DNA from: Streptomyces sp. NBC_00289
GTDB lineage: Bacteria; Actinomycetota; Actinomycetes; Streptomycetales; Streptomycetaceae
Assembly (NCBI RefSeq): GCF_041435115.1
Contig: NZ_CP108046.1
Coordinates: 2,232,001-2,296,000 of the forward strand
Length of the DNA stretch: 64,000 nt
Reading direction: 5' to 3'
In this document: in pieces, positions 8,661 through 18,294 of the stretch
Layout: every line of letters starts with the position of its first letter
How positions within the stretch are numbered: the first letter of the stretch is position 1
The notes under the pieces: generated by a model
Told to the model about the DNA's origin: nothing
The model's input: the letters and a program-made list of their open reading frames with translations, nothing else
The model's database searches: none
Position numbers and translations under genes: made by a program

Positions 8661-10603
8661 TCGGCCTTCTCCTTGACTGGCACGACGGTGACCGGCACGC
8701 CGGCGGGACTGTGCTGGCCGCCCCCGGCCCGCTCCCTGACGGCCAGGCTCGCGCTGATCCGGCCGGCCACCTCGACGGGGGTGAGGCCGATGTCGGCGAG
8801 CACCTCCCCGCGCTTGGCGTGCGCGAGGAACTGCTCCGGGATGCCGAACCGCCGCACCGGTACGTCGACCTCGGCGTCGCCCAGCGCCAGCGCCACCGCC
8901 GCGCCGACCCCGGCCGCGCGGCTGTTGTCCTCCACGACGGCGACCAGGCGGTGTGCCGAGGCCAGGCCCGGAAGCGCCGGGTCGACGGGTTTGACCCAGC
9001 GGGGGTCGACGACCGTGCAGGTGATGCCGCGGGCCTCCAGCAGGTCGGCGGCCTGGAGGCACACCGGCGCCATCACACCGACGGCGACCAGCAGGACCTG
9101 CGGCCGCCCGGCGGAGCGGTGCAGGACGTCCATGCCCCCGACCTGGTCGACCGCCGGGATCCGGGGTCCCACCGACTCCTTCGGGAAGCGGACCAGCGTG
9201 GGCGCGTCGTCGACGGCGACCGCCTCCCGCAGCTGCGCCCGCAGCTGGTCGGCGTCGCGCGGCGCGGCGATTCTGAGCCCCGGCACGACCTGGAGGATCG
9301 ACATGTCCCACATGCCGTTGTGGGAGGGTCCGTCGACCCCCGTGACCCCGGCGCGGTCCAGGACGAAGGTGACACCGCAGCGGTGCAGCGCCACGTCCAT
9401 CAGCAGCTGGTCGAAGGCGCGGTTGAGGAAGGTGGCGTAGACGGCCACGACCGGGTGCAGTCCACCGGTGGCGAGGCCGGCCGCGGACACCGCCGCGTGC
9501 TGCTCGGCGATGCCGACGTCCCACACACGGTCCGGGAACCGCGCGGCGAAGCTGCCGAGGCCGACCGGGTGCAGCATGGCCGCCGTGATCGCCACGACGT
9601 CCTCGCGTTCCTCCCCGATGCGCACGATCTCCTCGCCGAACACGGAGGTCCAGGACGGTCCGGCCGAGGGCACGAGGGGCTCGCAGGTGAGCGGGTCCAT
9701 CACACCGACGGTGTGGAAGTGGTCCTCCTCGTGGGCGAGCGCCGGTTCGTAGCCGCGGCCCTTCTCCGTCAGGCAGTGCACGAGAACCGGTCCGTGGAAG
9801 CGTTTCGCGCGCCGGAGCGCCGACTCGACGGCCCCGACGTCGTGTCCGTCGATCGGGCCCACGTACTTCAGGCCCAGGTCCTCGAACATGCCCTGCGGCG
9901 CGAACGCGTCCTTGAAGCCCTTCTTCGCGCCGTGCAGCGACTCGTAGACGGTGTGGCCGACGACCGGCGTGCGCAGCAGCACGTCCTTGCCCCAGGCGAG
10001 CACCTTCTCGTAGCCGTCGGTGGTCCGCAGGGTGGCCAGGTGGTTGGCGAGTCCGCCGATGGTCGGGGAGTACGACCGTTCGTTGTCGTTGACGACGATG
10101 ATCAGCGGCCGGTCCTTGGCGGCCGCGATGTTGTTGAGCGCCTCCCAGGCCATGCCGCCGGTGAGCGCCCCGTCGCCGATCACCGCGACGACGTGACCCT
10201 TCTCGCCCTGCACCTGACGCGCCTTGGCGAGTCCGTCGGCCCAGCCGAGGACGGTGGAGGCGTGGCTGTTCTCGATGACGTCGTGCTCGGACTCCTCGCG
10301 CGATGGGTAGCCGGACAGGCCGCCCTTGCCGCGCAGCTTGGAGAAGTCCTTGCGTCCCGTCAGGATCTTGTGGACGTAGCTCTGGTGGCCGGTGTCCCAC
10401 AGGATGCGGTCGACCGGTGACTCGAAGACCCGGTGGAGCGCGATGGAGAGTTCCACCACCCCCAGGTTGGGCCCGAGGTGTCCGCCGGTCCTGGCGACCG
10501 CGTGCACCAGGAACTCCCTGATCTCCTCGGACAGTTCACCGACTTCCGCCTCGGACAGCGCCTTCAGTTCGCGCGGCCCCCGGATGTTCTCCAGAATCGA
10601 CAT
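8657..10603 (-). CDS. dxs: 1-deoxy-D-xylulose-5-phosphate synthase
   Basis: The 648 aa enzyme condenses pyruvate and glyceraldehyde 3-phosphate, the first step of the MEP isoprenoid pathway. It shows [16 protein letters not shown] (His42), the thiamine-diphosphate motif beginning GDGALTGG at residue 143 and closing with the Asn of EALNNIAA, and the transketolase central domain with [17 protein letters not shown]-terminal transketolase domain completes the full-length architecture. It sits between ispG and the aminotransferase in the hopanoid operon, so it is likely a pathway-dedicated copy boosting precursor supply. Streptomyces often have a second dxs elsewhere. Confidence 0.97.
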   Translation of the reverse strand: MSILENIRGPRELKALSEAEVGELSEEIREFLVHAVARTGGHLGPNLGVVELSIALHRVFESPVDRILWDTGHQSYVHKILTGRKDFSKLRGKGGLSGYPSREESEHDVIENSHASTVLGWADGLAKARQVQGEKGHVVAVIGDGALTGGMAWEALNNIAAAKDRPLIIVVNDNERSYSPTIGGLANHLATLRTTDGYEKVLAWGKDVLLRTPVVGHTVYESLHGAKKGFKDAFAPQGMFEDLGLKYVGPIDGHDVGAVESALRRAKRFHGPVLVHCLTEKGRGYEPALAHEEDHFHTVGVMDPLTCEPLVPSAGPSWTSVFGEEIVRIGEEREDVVAITAAMLHPVGLGSFAARFPDRVWDVGIAEQHAAVSAAGLATGGLHPVVAVYATFLNRAFDQLLMDVALHRCGVTFVLDRAGVTGVDGPSHNGMWDMSILQVVPGLRIAAPRDADQLRAQLREAVAVDDAPTLVRFPKESVGPRIPAVDQVGGMDVLHRSAGRPQVLLVAVGVMAPVCLQAADLLEARGITCTVVDPRWVKPVDPALPGLASAHRLVAVVEDNSRAAGVGAAVALALGDAEVDVPVRRFGIPEQFLAHAKRGEVLADIGLTPVEVAGRISASLAVRERAGGGQHSPAGVPVTVVPVKEKAE

Positions 10604-10634
10604 GCTCGGGCCCCCTCTCGGTCCTCGCCATGCT

Positions 10635-11810
10635 TCACATCACTGTCACTGCCGGTGTCCCCGTGCCGTCGGGGGCGTCGGACACGACGCCGTCCCGCTC
10701 CATCTGTTCGGCGAGCTTCAGCGCCTCCTCGATCAGGGTCTCCACGATCTTCGACTCGGGGACGGTCTTGATGACCTCGCCCCTGACGAAGATCTGCCCC
10801 TTGCCGTTGCCGGAGGCGACCCCCAGGTCCGCCTCCCGCGCCTCGCCGGGGCCGTTGACCACGCACCCCATGACCGCCACGCGCAACGGGACTTCCATAC
10901 CCTCGAGGCCCGCCGTGACCTCGTCGGCCAGCTTGTAGACGTCGACCTGGGCGCGCCCGCACGAGGGGCACGACACGATCTCCAGCCGGCGCTGCCTGAG
11001 GCCGAGCGACTCCAGGATCTGGATGCCGACCTTGACCTCCTCGACGGGCGGGGCGCTCAGGGACACCCGGATGGTGTCGCCGATGCCCCGCGAGAGCAGT
11101 GCGCCGAAGGCGACCGCCGACTTGATCGTGCCCTGGAAGGCGGGACCGGCCTCCGTCACCCCGAGGTGCAGCGGATAGTCGCACCGCTCCGCCAGCAGCC
11201 GGTAGGCGTTGACCATCACCACGGGGTCGTTGTGCTTGACCGAGATCTTGATGTCGCGAAAGCCGTGCTCCTCGAACAGGGACGCCTCCCACAGGGCGCT
11301 CTCGACGAGCGCCTCGGGGGTCGCCCTGCCGTGCTTCTGGAGCAGCCGCCGGTCCAGTGAACCCGCGTTGACCCCGATACGGATCGGCGTGCCGTGGTCC
11401 CTGGCGGCTCGCGCGATCTCCTTCACCTTGTCGTCGAACTGCTTGATGTTGCCGGGGTTGACGCGTACGGCCGCGCAGCCGGCCTCGATCGCGGCGAACA
11501 CGTACTTCGGCTGGAAGTGGATGTCCGCGATCACCGGGATCTGCGACTTGCGGGCGATGGTCGCGAGGGCGTCCGCGTCGTCCTGCGTGGGGCAGGCGAC
11601 GCGGACGATCTGACAGCCCGACGCGGTGAGTTCCGCGATCTGCTGAAGGGTGGCGCCGATGTCCGACGTACGGGTCGTCGTCATCGACTGCACCGACACC
11701 GGGGCCCCGCCCCCGACCGCCACCGGCCCGACCCGGATGCCGCGCGACAGGCGTCGCTCGGCGATCGGCCGGACCGGTACCTCGGGAACGCCCAAGGAGA
11801 CGGCGGTCAC
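10635..11810 (-). CDS. ispG: 4-hydroxy-3-methylbut-2-enyl diphosphate synthase
   Basis: The 391 aa protein (GcpE) reductively converts methylerythritol cyclodiphosphate to HMBPP using a [4Fe-4S] cluster. The N-terminal TIM-barrel start ([14 protein letters not shown]) is present. The C-terminal cluster ligands are visible as SCPSCGR and [11 protein letters not shown]. It starts with GTG, with GGGAG seven bases upstream inside the end of hpnH. Only 31 bases separate it from dxs, so the two MEP enzymes are co-transcribed in the hopanoid operon. Confidence 0.96.
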   Translation of the reverse strand: MTAVSLGVPEVPVRPIAERRLSRGIRVGPVAVGGGAPVSVQSMTTTRTSDIGATLQQIAELTASGCQIVRVACPTQDDADALATIARKSQIPVIADIHFQPKYVFAAIEAGCAAVRVNPGNIKQFDDKVKEIARAARDHGTPIRIGVNAGSLDRRLLQKHGRATPEALVESALWEASLFEEHGFRDIKISVKHNDPVVMVNAYRLLAERCDYPLHLGVTEAGPAFQGTIKSAVAFGALLSRGIGDTIRVSLSAPPVEEVKVGIQILESLGLRQRRLEIVSCPSCGRAQVDVYKLADEVTAGLEGMEVPLRVAVMGCVVNGPGEAREADLGVASGNGKGQIFVRGEVIKTVPESKIVETLIEEALKLAEQMERDGVVSDAPDGTGTPAVTVM

Positions 11811-11814
11811 GACG

Positions 11815-12837
11815 TCACTCCCGGTTTCCGTTGACGGTCTCGCGCATGGCCCGCAGCGACTCCTTCAGGGAGCCCATGGTGGCGAGGACGGCGGTGGGCT
11901 CGTAGCCGCAGTGCGCCATGCAGTTGGCGCAGCGCGGGTCCTTGCCGCGGCCGTACTTGTCCCAGTCGGTCTCCTCGATCAGCTCGCGGTACGTCGGGAC
12001 GTACCCGTCGCTCATCAGGTAGCAGGGGCGCTGCCAGCCGAAGAGCGAGTAGTTCGGGATCGCCCACGCGGTGCACGGGAAGTCGACCTTGCCCTCGAGG
12101 AAGTCGAGGAACAGCGGGGAGTGGTTGAGCCGCCAGCGGCGCCTGTTGCCGCCCGCGAAGGCCTTTTTGAACAGCTCGCGGGTCTGCTCCACGCCCAGGA
12201 AGTGCTCCTGGTCGGGGGCCTTCTCGTAGGCGTAGGCGGGCGAGATCATCATCTCGTCGACCTTGAGGTCGTCGTTGAGGTAGTTGAGCACCTCGATGAT
12301 GGTCTGCGGGGTGTCGGTGTTGAAGAAGGTCGAGTTGGTGGTCACCCGGAAGCCGCGCCGCTTGGCCTCCTTGATGGCCGCCACGGCCTCGTCGAACACA
12401 CCCTCCTTCGCGACGGACTCGTCGTGCCGCTCCCGCAGCCCGTCGATGTGCACGGCGAAGGCGAAGTAGGGAGAGGGCGTGAACTTGTCCATCTTCTTGC
12501 GCAGCAGCATGGCGTTGGTGCAGAGGAAGACGTACTTCCGCTTCGCCACCAACTGCCGCACGATCTCGTCGATCTGCGGGTGCATCAGGGGCTCACCGCC
12601 CGCGATCGACACCATCGGGGCACCGGACTCCAGCACCGCCCCCACGGCCTGCGCCACCGGCATGCGCTGCTTGAGCACCCCGGCGGGGTGCTGGATCTTG
12701 CCGCAGCCCTCGCAGGCGAGGTTGCACGCGAAGAGGGGCTCCAGCTCGACGATGAGCGGGAACTTGTCCCGCTTGCGGAGCTTCTGTTCGGCCAAGTATG
12801 TAGCGACCTTGATGGTCTGGCGCAGTGGCATGGCCAT
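11815..12837 (-). CDS. hpnH: Hopanoid adenosyltransferase, radical SAM
   Basis: HpnH adds the 5'-deoxyadenosyl group of S-adenosylmethionine to hopene, giving adenosylhopane. The radical SAM motif [10 protein letters not shown] provides Cys38, Cys42 and Cys45 for the [4Fe-4S] cluster. A C-terminal Cys cluster ([12 protein letters not shown]) fits the SPASM-like end of the family. The start is ATG at 12837, chosen over the upstream frame because AGGAGGTGA lies at ideal spacing. The product is 340 aa. The ribosome-binding site lies in the last codons of hpnG, five bases away. Confidence 0.95.
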   Translation of the reverse strand: MAMPLRQTIKVATYLAEQKLRKRDKFPLIVELEPLFACNLACEGCGKIQHPAGVLKQRMPVAQAVGAVLESGAPMVSIAGGEPLMHPQIDEIVRQLVAKRKYVFLCTNAMLLRKKMDKFTPSPYFAFAVHIDGLRERHDESVAKEGVFDEAVAAIKEAKRRGFRVTTNSTFFNTDTPQTIIEVLNYLNDDLKVDEMMISPAYAYEKAPDQEHFLGVEQTRELFKKAFAGGNRRRWRLNHSPLFLDFLEGKVDFPCTAWAIPNYSLFGWQRPCYLMSDGYVPTYRELIEETDWDKYGRGKDPRCANCMAHCGYEPTAVLATMGSLKESLRAMRETVNGNRE

Positions 12838-12842
12838 CTGGC

Positions 12843-13484
12843 TCACCTCCTGGGGAGCAGCAAGGAACGGTGCCATTCGAAGAAAGCAGGAAGTACGGAA
12901 CGAAGAACACGGAAAGCTGATATTCCACCGCGTATCGTGCCGATCCGGACGAGTTCATGTTCAGGAGCGTCCACGACCACCCGGACGGCCGCAACCGGGC
13001 GCTCGCCCGCCCGCACGGCGCTCAGCAGCGTCGCCGCCGACTCCATGTCGACCGCGATCGCACCGGTCGCGAGCAGGTCCGAGCGTTCCGGACCGCGCAC
13101 GACGTGGTCGGACCCGGTGAGCGGTCCGGTGTGGACGGTGCGCCCGGGCACGGCGCGCACGAGTTCCTTGACGAGCAGGTCGGTACCCACGCAGGGGACG
13201 TTCCCCCGCGGGTCGCGGGTCTCCTCGGCGACGACCAGGTCACCGGGGTGCATGCCGGGCGCGAGCCCCGCGCAGAAGCCCGTGGCCAGCACGGCGGCCC
13301 CGCCGAGTGCCGGGTCGGCCAGCAGCCCGCTGATCGAGCGCTCGGCCGCCCTGGGACCCATGCCGGTCCGCAGCACGGTGACCGGCCCGTCGGCGCCGGT
13401 GCGGTCGCCGGTGCGCAGGGCGAGGTGCTCGATGCCGAGCGCGCAGGCGATCAGCAGCGGGGACGGGGCGGGCTGCGTGCTCAT
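12843..13484 (-). CDS. hpnG: Adenosylhopane nucleosidase (MTA/SAH phosphorylase-like)
   Basis: The 213 aa protein is a nucleoside phosphorylase-family enzyme. It contains GMGPRAAERSI, the GFCAGL glycine motif and VDMESAATL, where the Glu contacts the ribose. HpnG removes adenine from adenosylhopane to give ribosylhopane. Its ATG overlaps the shc stop as TGATG, and its own end is five bases from hpnH. The order shc-hpnG-hpnH is the usual hopanoid arrangement. Confidence 0.93.
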   Translation of the reverse strand: MSTQPAPSPLLIACALGIEHLALRTGDRTGADGPVTVLRTGMGPRAAERSISGLLADPALGGAAVLATGFCAGLAPGMHPGDLVVAEETRDPRGNVPCVGTDLLVKELVRAVPGRTVHTGPLTGSDHVVRGPERSDLLATGAIAVDMESAATLLSAVRAGERPVAAVRVVVDAPEHELVRIGTIRGGISAFRVLRSVLPAFFEWHRSLLLPRR

Positions 13485-15490
13485 CAGCCCCCCTTGGCCT
13501 CGGCGAGCGGCTTCTCCGCGAAGGGCTCCCCGTGGACGTACCGGCCGAGTGCGGTGAGCGGGAACACCTGCCGGTAGAGGTGGTAGTTGATGGAGAAGTC
13601 CCAGGGGAACCCGGTGCCGGTGAAGTACGGCTCGTCCCAGGAGCCGTCCTCCCGCTGGGTGGCCGCGAGCCATGCGACGCCGCGCTCGACGGCCTTGGAG
13701 TCCCGCTCCCCCGCCGCCAGCAGCGCCATCAGCGCCCATGCCGTCTGGGAGGCGGTCGAGGCGCCCCGGCCGCTCCACTCCTCGGGCCGGCTGTAGGAGC
13801 GCAGGTCCTCGCCCCAGCCGCCGTCGTCGTTCTGGACGGACTCCAGCCAGGTCACCGCCCGGCGGATCGCCGGGTGCGCCGTGGGAAGGCCGGCGGCCGT
13901 CAGCGCGGGGACCACCGACCCGGTGCCGTAGACGTAGTTGACGCCCCAGCGCCCGAACCACGAGCCGTTCGGCTCCTGTTCGGCCAGCAGCCACTCGACG
14001 CCGCGCCGGGTGCGCGGGTCCTGGGCGAGTCCCTCGACCGCCAGCATCTCCACCACGTGCGCGGTGACGTCGGCCGACGGCGGGTCGATCACCTCGCCGA
14101 AGTCGCAGAACGGCAGCCGGTTGGGGAACGGGCTGGTGTTGTCGACGTCGAAGGCGCCCCAGCCGCCGTTCTTCGACTGCATGCCGAGGTTCCACCGCAC
14201 CCCGCGCCCGATCGCGTTCTCCACCTGCTCCGGGTCGTGGTGCCTGACCCGGCGCAGCGCGAGGACGACTTCGGCGGTGTCGTCGATGTCCGGGTAGTTG
14301 TCGTTGTGGAACTCGAACGCCCAGCCGCCCGGCGGCAGTCCGGGCCGCTTGACCGACCAGTCACCGGGCCTGACGATCTCCTCCCCCAGCATCCAGTCCG
14401 CCGCCTTCACCACCTGCGGGTGATCGGCCGGCACGCCCGCGTCGACGAGCGCGATGGTGGCGAGGCAGGTGTCCCACACCGGCGACTGGCAGGCCTCGAT
14501 CATCCGGGCCCCGTCCTCGCGCCACACGGTGAAACGGTCCAGCGACTCCAGCCCGGCGCGCATCACCGGGTGTTCGAGGTCGTAGCCCAGCAGGTGCAGC
14601 GCGATGACGGAGTACACCGCCGGGGGCTGGATGCCGCCCCAGCAGCCGTCGTTCTCCTGCCGTTCGATGATCCAGCGGGCGGCACTGTTCATCGCCGCTC
14701 GGCGCAGCCTGCGCGGCGCGACCCTGCGCAGGGCGTGCAGCGCCTTGTCGAGGCGCTGGAAGGCACCGTCCCAACTCACCACGGGGGCAAGGGGCTGGGC
14801 CGGGTTGGGGTTGTCGGGGTCGGTGTGCAGTTCGTCCAGCGCGAAGGGCGCGGGCCGTACCGGACGCTTGGCGGAGACGATCGTCAGCGGGACGATGGTC
14901 TGCCGGGCCCAGCACCCGAAGTCGTAGATGTTGAGCGGCGCCCACTTGGGGAAGTAGATGAGCTCCGGCGGGAGTTCGGGCAGGTCCTCCCACTTCCACC
15001 AGCCGAACAGGGCCAGCCAGATCCGGGTGAAGACGCGGGCGGAGGCGATCCCGCCCCGCTCGCGGATCCAGGCGGAGGCCCTCGCCATGTGCGGCGCGTC
15101 CGGCGCGTCACCGGCCAGGCGGAGGGCGACGTAGGCTTCGATGGTGGTGGAGAGTTCCGCCGGTCCGCCGTAGAAGCTCGCCCAGGTGCCGTCCGGGCGC
15201 TGTTCGCCGCGGATGAAGAGGCCGGCGGCATGCGTCGTCGCCTCGTCACGGATGCCCAGGAACTGGCGGAGCAGCAGGTCCTCGGCGTCCATGGTGACGT
15301 TCGTCTCGAGGTCGCCCTTCCACCAGCCCTGGGAGTCCTGCAGGGAGAGCAGGAAGTCGGTGGCGCGTTGCACGGCGTGGACAGCGGCGTCGTGCACCCC
15401 GGCCGCCACGGGAGTGGTGATGTGGGTTTCGCTGGCCGCGGCAGCGCGGGGCGGCAGTGCCCCGGTGCTTCCGTCGGTCGTCGCTGTCAT
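13484..15490 (-). CDS. shc: Squalene-hopene cyclase
   Basis: The 668 aa enzyme cyclises squalene to hopene and hopanol at the membrane. The catalytic motif is DIDDTA at residues 401-406. Multiple QW motifs are present (for example QDSQGWWKGD near 51 and QNDDGGWGE in the C-terminal half), which stabilise the alpha-barrel. Length matches the family (about 630-680 aa). The N-terminus has an extra Ala/Thr-rich stretch of about 30 residues. It is the committed enzyme of the cluster and overlaps hpnG by one base. A 115-base gap separates it from the polyprenyl synthase upstream. Confidence 0.98.
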   Translation of the reverse strand: MTATTDGSTGALPPRAAAASETHITTPVAAGVHDAAVHAVQRATDFLLSLQDSQGWWKGDLETNVTMDAEDLLLRQFLGIRDEATTHAAGLFIRGEQRPDGTWASFYGGPAELSTTIEAYVALRLAGDAPDAPHMARASAWIRERGGIASARVFTRIWLALFGWWKWEDLPELPPELIYFPKWAPLNIYDFGCWARQTIVPLTIVSAKRPVRPAPFALDELHTDPDNPNPAQPLAPVVSWDGAFQRLDKALHALRRVAPRRLRRAAMNSAARWIIERQENDGCWGGIQPPAVYSVIALHLLGYDLEHPVMRAGLESLDRFTVWREDGARMIEACQSPVWDTCLATIALVDAGVPADHPQVVKAADWMLGEEIVRPGDWSVKRPGLPPGGWAFEFHNDNYPDIDDTAEVVLALRRVRHHDPEQVENAIGRGVRWNLGMQSKNGGWGAFDVDNTSPFPNRLPFCDFGEVIDPPSADVTAHVVEMLAVEGLAQDPRTRRGVEWLLAEQEPNGSWFGRWGVNYVYGTGSVVPALTAAGLPTAHPAIRRAVTWLESVQNDDGGWGEDLRSYSRPEEWSGRGASTASQTAWALMALLAAGERDSKAVERGVAWLAATQREDGSWDEPYFTGTGFPWDFSINYHLYRQVFPLTALGRYVHGEPFAEKPLAEAKGG

Positions 15491-15605
15491 GGCTTCCCCT
15501 TCGTGCAGTCGTTCGAGTCGTGCTGCTGTGGGTCCGCCGTCGGCCGGTGCGCTGATCCCGCGGCACCGGCCGGCGACTACGCGAGGGTTATTCGACCGAT
15601 AGTGA

Positions 15606-16733
15606 TCATCTCTTTCGTACGACGACGAAGTCGGCGAGTGCCGCGAACTGTGCCCGCACCCGGTCGGGCATGTCGATGGCGTCGAGGGCCTCGATGGCGA
15701 CGGTGTGCTGGCGGCGTGCCTCTCCGGCGGTCCACTCGCGGCCGCCCGCCTCCTCGATCAGAGCCGCGCGGGCCGCGAACTCCTCCTCGGAGAAGTTCGC
15801 GAAGTCGCTGCTCTTGGCGTCGGCGGCGAGGATCTCGCCGAGCCGCTCGGAGGCGGGGCCGCCCGCCGCGAGCGCGGCCACGACCGGCAGGGACTTCTTG
15901 CGCTGGCGCAGGTCGCTCCAGGTCTGCTTGCCGGTCGACACCGGGTCGCCCCAGATGCCGAGGAGGTCGTCGACGGCCTGGAAGGCGAGACCGAGGTGGT
16001 AGCCGTACTTCTCCAGGGTGTCGGCGGTGCGGTCGTCCGCGCCGCCGAGCACGGCACCGATGGAGCAGGCGCAGGCGAGCAGGGCGCCGGTCTTGTTGCC
16101 CTCCATCTCCAGGCACTCCTCGACGCTGACCCGGTCGCGGTGCTCGTAGGAGATGTCCTGTGCCTGACCGTCGATCAGGGCGCGGGTGGCGGTGGTCAGA
16201 CGGCGGGTGGCGCGTCCGGCCTCGACGGTGCCCAGTTCCAGCAGCACCTCGTTGGCCAGGGCGAACAGGGCGTCGCCGACCAGGATGGCCTGGGCGGGGC
16301 CGTGCACCTTCCAGACGGTGTCACGGTGGCGGCGCTGCTCGTCGCCGTCCATCAGGTCGTCGTGCAGCAGCGAGAAGTTGTGGACCAGTTCGACGGCGAC
16401 CGCGCCGGGGATGCCGGCCTCGGGCTCGGCGCCGGTGACCTCCGCGGAGAGTACGGCGAGCGCGGGGCGCACGGCCTTGCCGCCGTCGCCGTCGGCGGGG
16501 TTGCCCTCGGCGTCGATCCAGCCGAAGTGGTAGGCGGCGACGGTGTCCATGGGAGGAGCCAGGCGGTCGACGGCCGCCCGAAGTACCGGTGTGGCCAGGG
16601 TCCGGCCGCGCTCCAGGAGCGCGGTCACGTCCACCGCGTCGGCAGCCGTCTCGGCCGGGGGCACAGTGGGCACAGTCTCTCCTCTTGTTGCGGTACCGGG
16701 GGTGCGGGGGCCTGCCGCCTGCTGATCGAGCAT
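15606..16733 (-). CDS. Polyprenyl diphosphate synthase
   Basis: The protein is an all-E isoprenyl diphosphate synthase. The first Asp-rich motif DDLMDGD is at residues 125-131 and the second, DDLLGIWGD, lies near residue 258. Its expected role here is to make farnesyl diphosphate for HpnC/D. ATG 16733 overlaps the hpnE stop (TGATG), has GGAGG seven bases upstream and gives 375 aa. An alternative GTG at 16673 also has a strong GAGGAG and gives 355 aa. Both are credible, so the N-terminal 20 residues may be optional. Exact chain length cannot be read from sequence. Confidence 0.95.
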   Translation of the reverse strand: MLDQQAAGPRTPGTATRGETVPTVPPAETAADAVDVTALLERGRTLATPVLRAAVDRLAPPMDTVAAYHFGWIDAEGNPADGDGGKAVRPALAVLSAEVTGAEPEAGIPGAVAVELVHNFSLLHDDLMDGDEQRRHRDTVWKVHGPAQAILVGDALFALANEVLLELGTVEAGRATRRLTTATRALIDGQAQDISYEHRDRVSVEECLEMEGNKTGALLACACSIGAVLGGADDRTADTLEKYGYHLGLAFQAVDDLLGIWGDPVSTGKQTWSDLRQRKKSLPVVAALAAGGPASERLGEILAADAKSSDFANFSEEEFAARAALIEEAGGREWTAGEARRQHTVAIEALDAIDMPDRVRAQFAALADFVVVRKR

Positions 16734-18157
16734 CAGGCCGCCTCCTCGAACTCGAAGAGGTGGCGGGGGCGGGGCCGGCCCAGGGCGGCGAGCGCGGCGT
16801 CCGCCGCACTCACACCACTGCGAACCGCACTCTCCATGGTCGCGGGCCACCCAGTGGCGGTCCACGCTCCGGCCAGATACAGGCCGGGTGCCTCGGTGCG
16901 GGCACCGGGTCGCAGCCGCCCGACGCCAGGCGTCGGAGCGAACGTCGCCGTGCGCTCCCTGGTCACGAAGAAGTCCTTCACCTCGGCGCCGCGGGTGGCG
17001 GGCAGCAGCCGCTCCAGCTCCGGCAGGTACCGCTCGCGCAGGGCGGCGACGGGTTCGTCGATCTCGTCCTGGGCGGCCGACTGGGAGAGCGCCAGGTACT
17101 GGCCCTCGGTCAGCCCGGAGGCGTCGGTCCGGTCGAAGACCCACTGCACCGGGGTGCCGAGGGCCGCGAAGAAGGGCTTGTGCAGCACCGTGCGGTCGTA
17201 GACGACATGGATGTTGAGGATCGGCGCGGTGTCGATTCTCAGCAGCCGCTCAGGGGCGTCGAGGGCCCCGTCGGGCAGCAGGTCGTGGGCCTCGCGCTGC
17301 GGTACGGCGAGGACGACCGCGTCGGCTTCGAGTCGCTCGCCGGGAACCTGAACGCTCCACGCCCCGTTCTCGTTTACAGAGACGGAGGTGACGCGTGTAC
17401 GGACCTCGGTACGCACGCCCGCGGAGTCGAGCGCCTTGCGGGCCAGACGGTCGTGCAGTTCGCCCAGCGGCACATGGGCCCAGCCGATGTCGGCGGCGCC
17501 CGGGTCGGACAGCAGACCGGTCTTGAACACCATCGCGGCCAGCGCCAGCGAACAGTCGCCGGCGACCGCGTTGAGGGTGGCGACCCCGACCAGGTCCCAC
17601 AGTGCCTCGACGGCACGCGCCGACTGACCGTGCGCGGCCAGCCAGCTGCCGAAGTCGTGTGCGTCCAGCTCCGGATCGGCGAGGTCCAGCGCCTTGAGCG
17701 CGAGCGCGGCACGCCCGACCTTCGCTCGCTCGATGAGCGAGAGATGCGGATACGTCGCGAGGCTGCGCCCCAGATGCAGGGGCACCGGCAGCGCGTCGCG
17801 TTTCAGCCTGCCGAGCCGCCGTCCCGCGGGCCGCGCCACGTCGAGTACGGGCACGTCGAGACGATCCTGCAGAGGCGCCAGCGCCGCGCCCTCGATGCGG
17901 TCGAGGAACCAGCGGTAGGCGGTGCAGCAGCGCAGGTACACGTGCTGTCCGTTGTCGACGGTCAGTGCGCCGCGCTGGAAGGAGAAGGCGAGCCCGCCGA
18001 GGCGCGGCCGGCCTTCGAGGAGGGTCACGCGGACTCCGGCGTCGGCGAGCGCGAGCGCGGTGGTGATGCCGGCGATACCGCCGCCGACCACGACGGCATG
18101 CCTCCCGGCTCCCCTCGCGGCGTCCGCGAGAGTCCCGGCCCCCGTGTCGTGGCTCAT
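16733..18157 (-). CDS. hpnE: Hydroxysqualene dehydroxylase, FAD-dependent
   Basis: HpnE is the amine-oxidase/phytoene-desaturase-like flavoenzyme that reduces hydroxysqualene to squalene, the last step of the HpnCDE route. The dinucleotide-binding motif VVGGGIAGITTALALADAG begins near residue 24. A C-terminal FAD motif (APGLYLAGAWTATGWPATME) is also present. The start at ATG 18157 has GGGAGGG upstream and overlaps the stop of the 46 aa ORF (ATGA). The product is 474 aa. Confidence 0.93.
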   Translation of the reverse strand: MSHDTGAGTLADAARGAGRHAVVVGGGIAGITTALALADAGVRVTLLEGRPRLGGLAFSFQRGALTVDNGQHVYLRCCTAYRWFLDRIEGAALAPLQDRLDVPVLDVARPAGRRLGRLKRDALPVPLHLGRSLATYPHLSLIERAKVGRAALALKALDLADPELDAHDFGSWLAAHGQSARAVEALWDLVGVATLNAVAGDCSLALAAMVFKTGLLSDPGAADIGWAHVPLGELHDRLARKALDSAGVRTEVRTRVTSVSVNENGAWSVQVPGERLEADAVVLAVPQREAHDLLPDGALDAPERLLRIDTAPILNIHVVYDRTVLHKPFFAALGTPVQWVFDRTDASGLTEGQYLALSQSAAQDEIDEPVAALRERYLPELERLLPATRGAEVKDFFVTRERTATFAPTPGVGRLRPGARTEAPGLYLAGAWTATGWPATMESAVRSGVSAADAALAALGRPRPRHLFEFEEAA

Positions 18158-18294
18158 CGCGCACCCTCCCCCGAACTTCCGCCGTGCCGCCGAAACCGTG
18201 CACCACGGGTCGTCGCAGTCAGGGACGCGAGCCCGCACCGGAGGGTTGCGTGCCGCTTTTCGCCGACGGAATCACCTTGGACCGGTTTGTCCAT
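18154..18294 (-). CDS. 46 aa coupled ORF between hpnD and hpnE
   Basis: An ATG at 18294 overlaps the hpnD stop as TGATG, with GGAGG eight bases upstream. The ORF ends by overlapping the hpnE ATG as ATGA. The 46 aa product is basic and Gly/Arg/Ser-rich, with LRCGLASLTATTRGARF near the middle, and has no hydrophobic span. Precise coupling at both ends and a strong ribosome-binding site argue for real translation. S. coelicolor appears to have a small hypothetical gene at the same place, possibly of a small DUF family such as DUF6380 (recalled, unverified). It may only carry ribosomes from hpnD to hpnE, or may be a small accessory protein. Confidence 0.65.
   Translation of the reverse strand: MDKPVQGDSVGEKRHATLRCGLASLTATTRGARFRRHGGSSGEGAR

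Noticed and set aside
9468..9752. Plus-strand frames opposite dxs and other minus-strand genes
   Set aside because: Opposite-strand shadows of high-GC genes with no family match and no ribosome-binding site.
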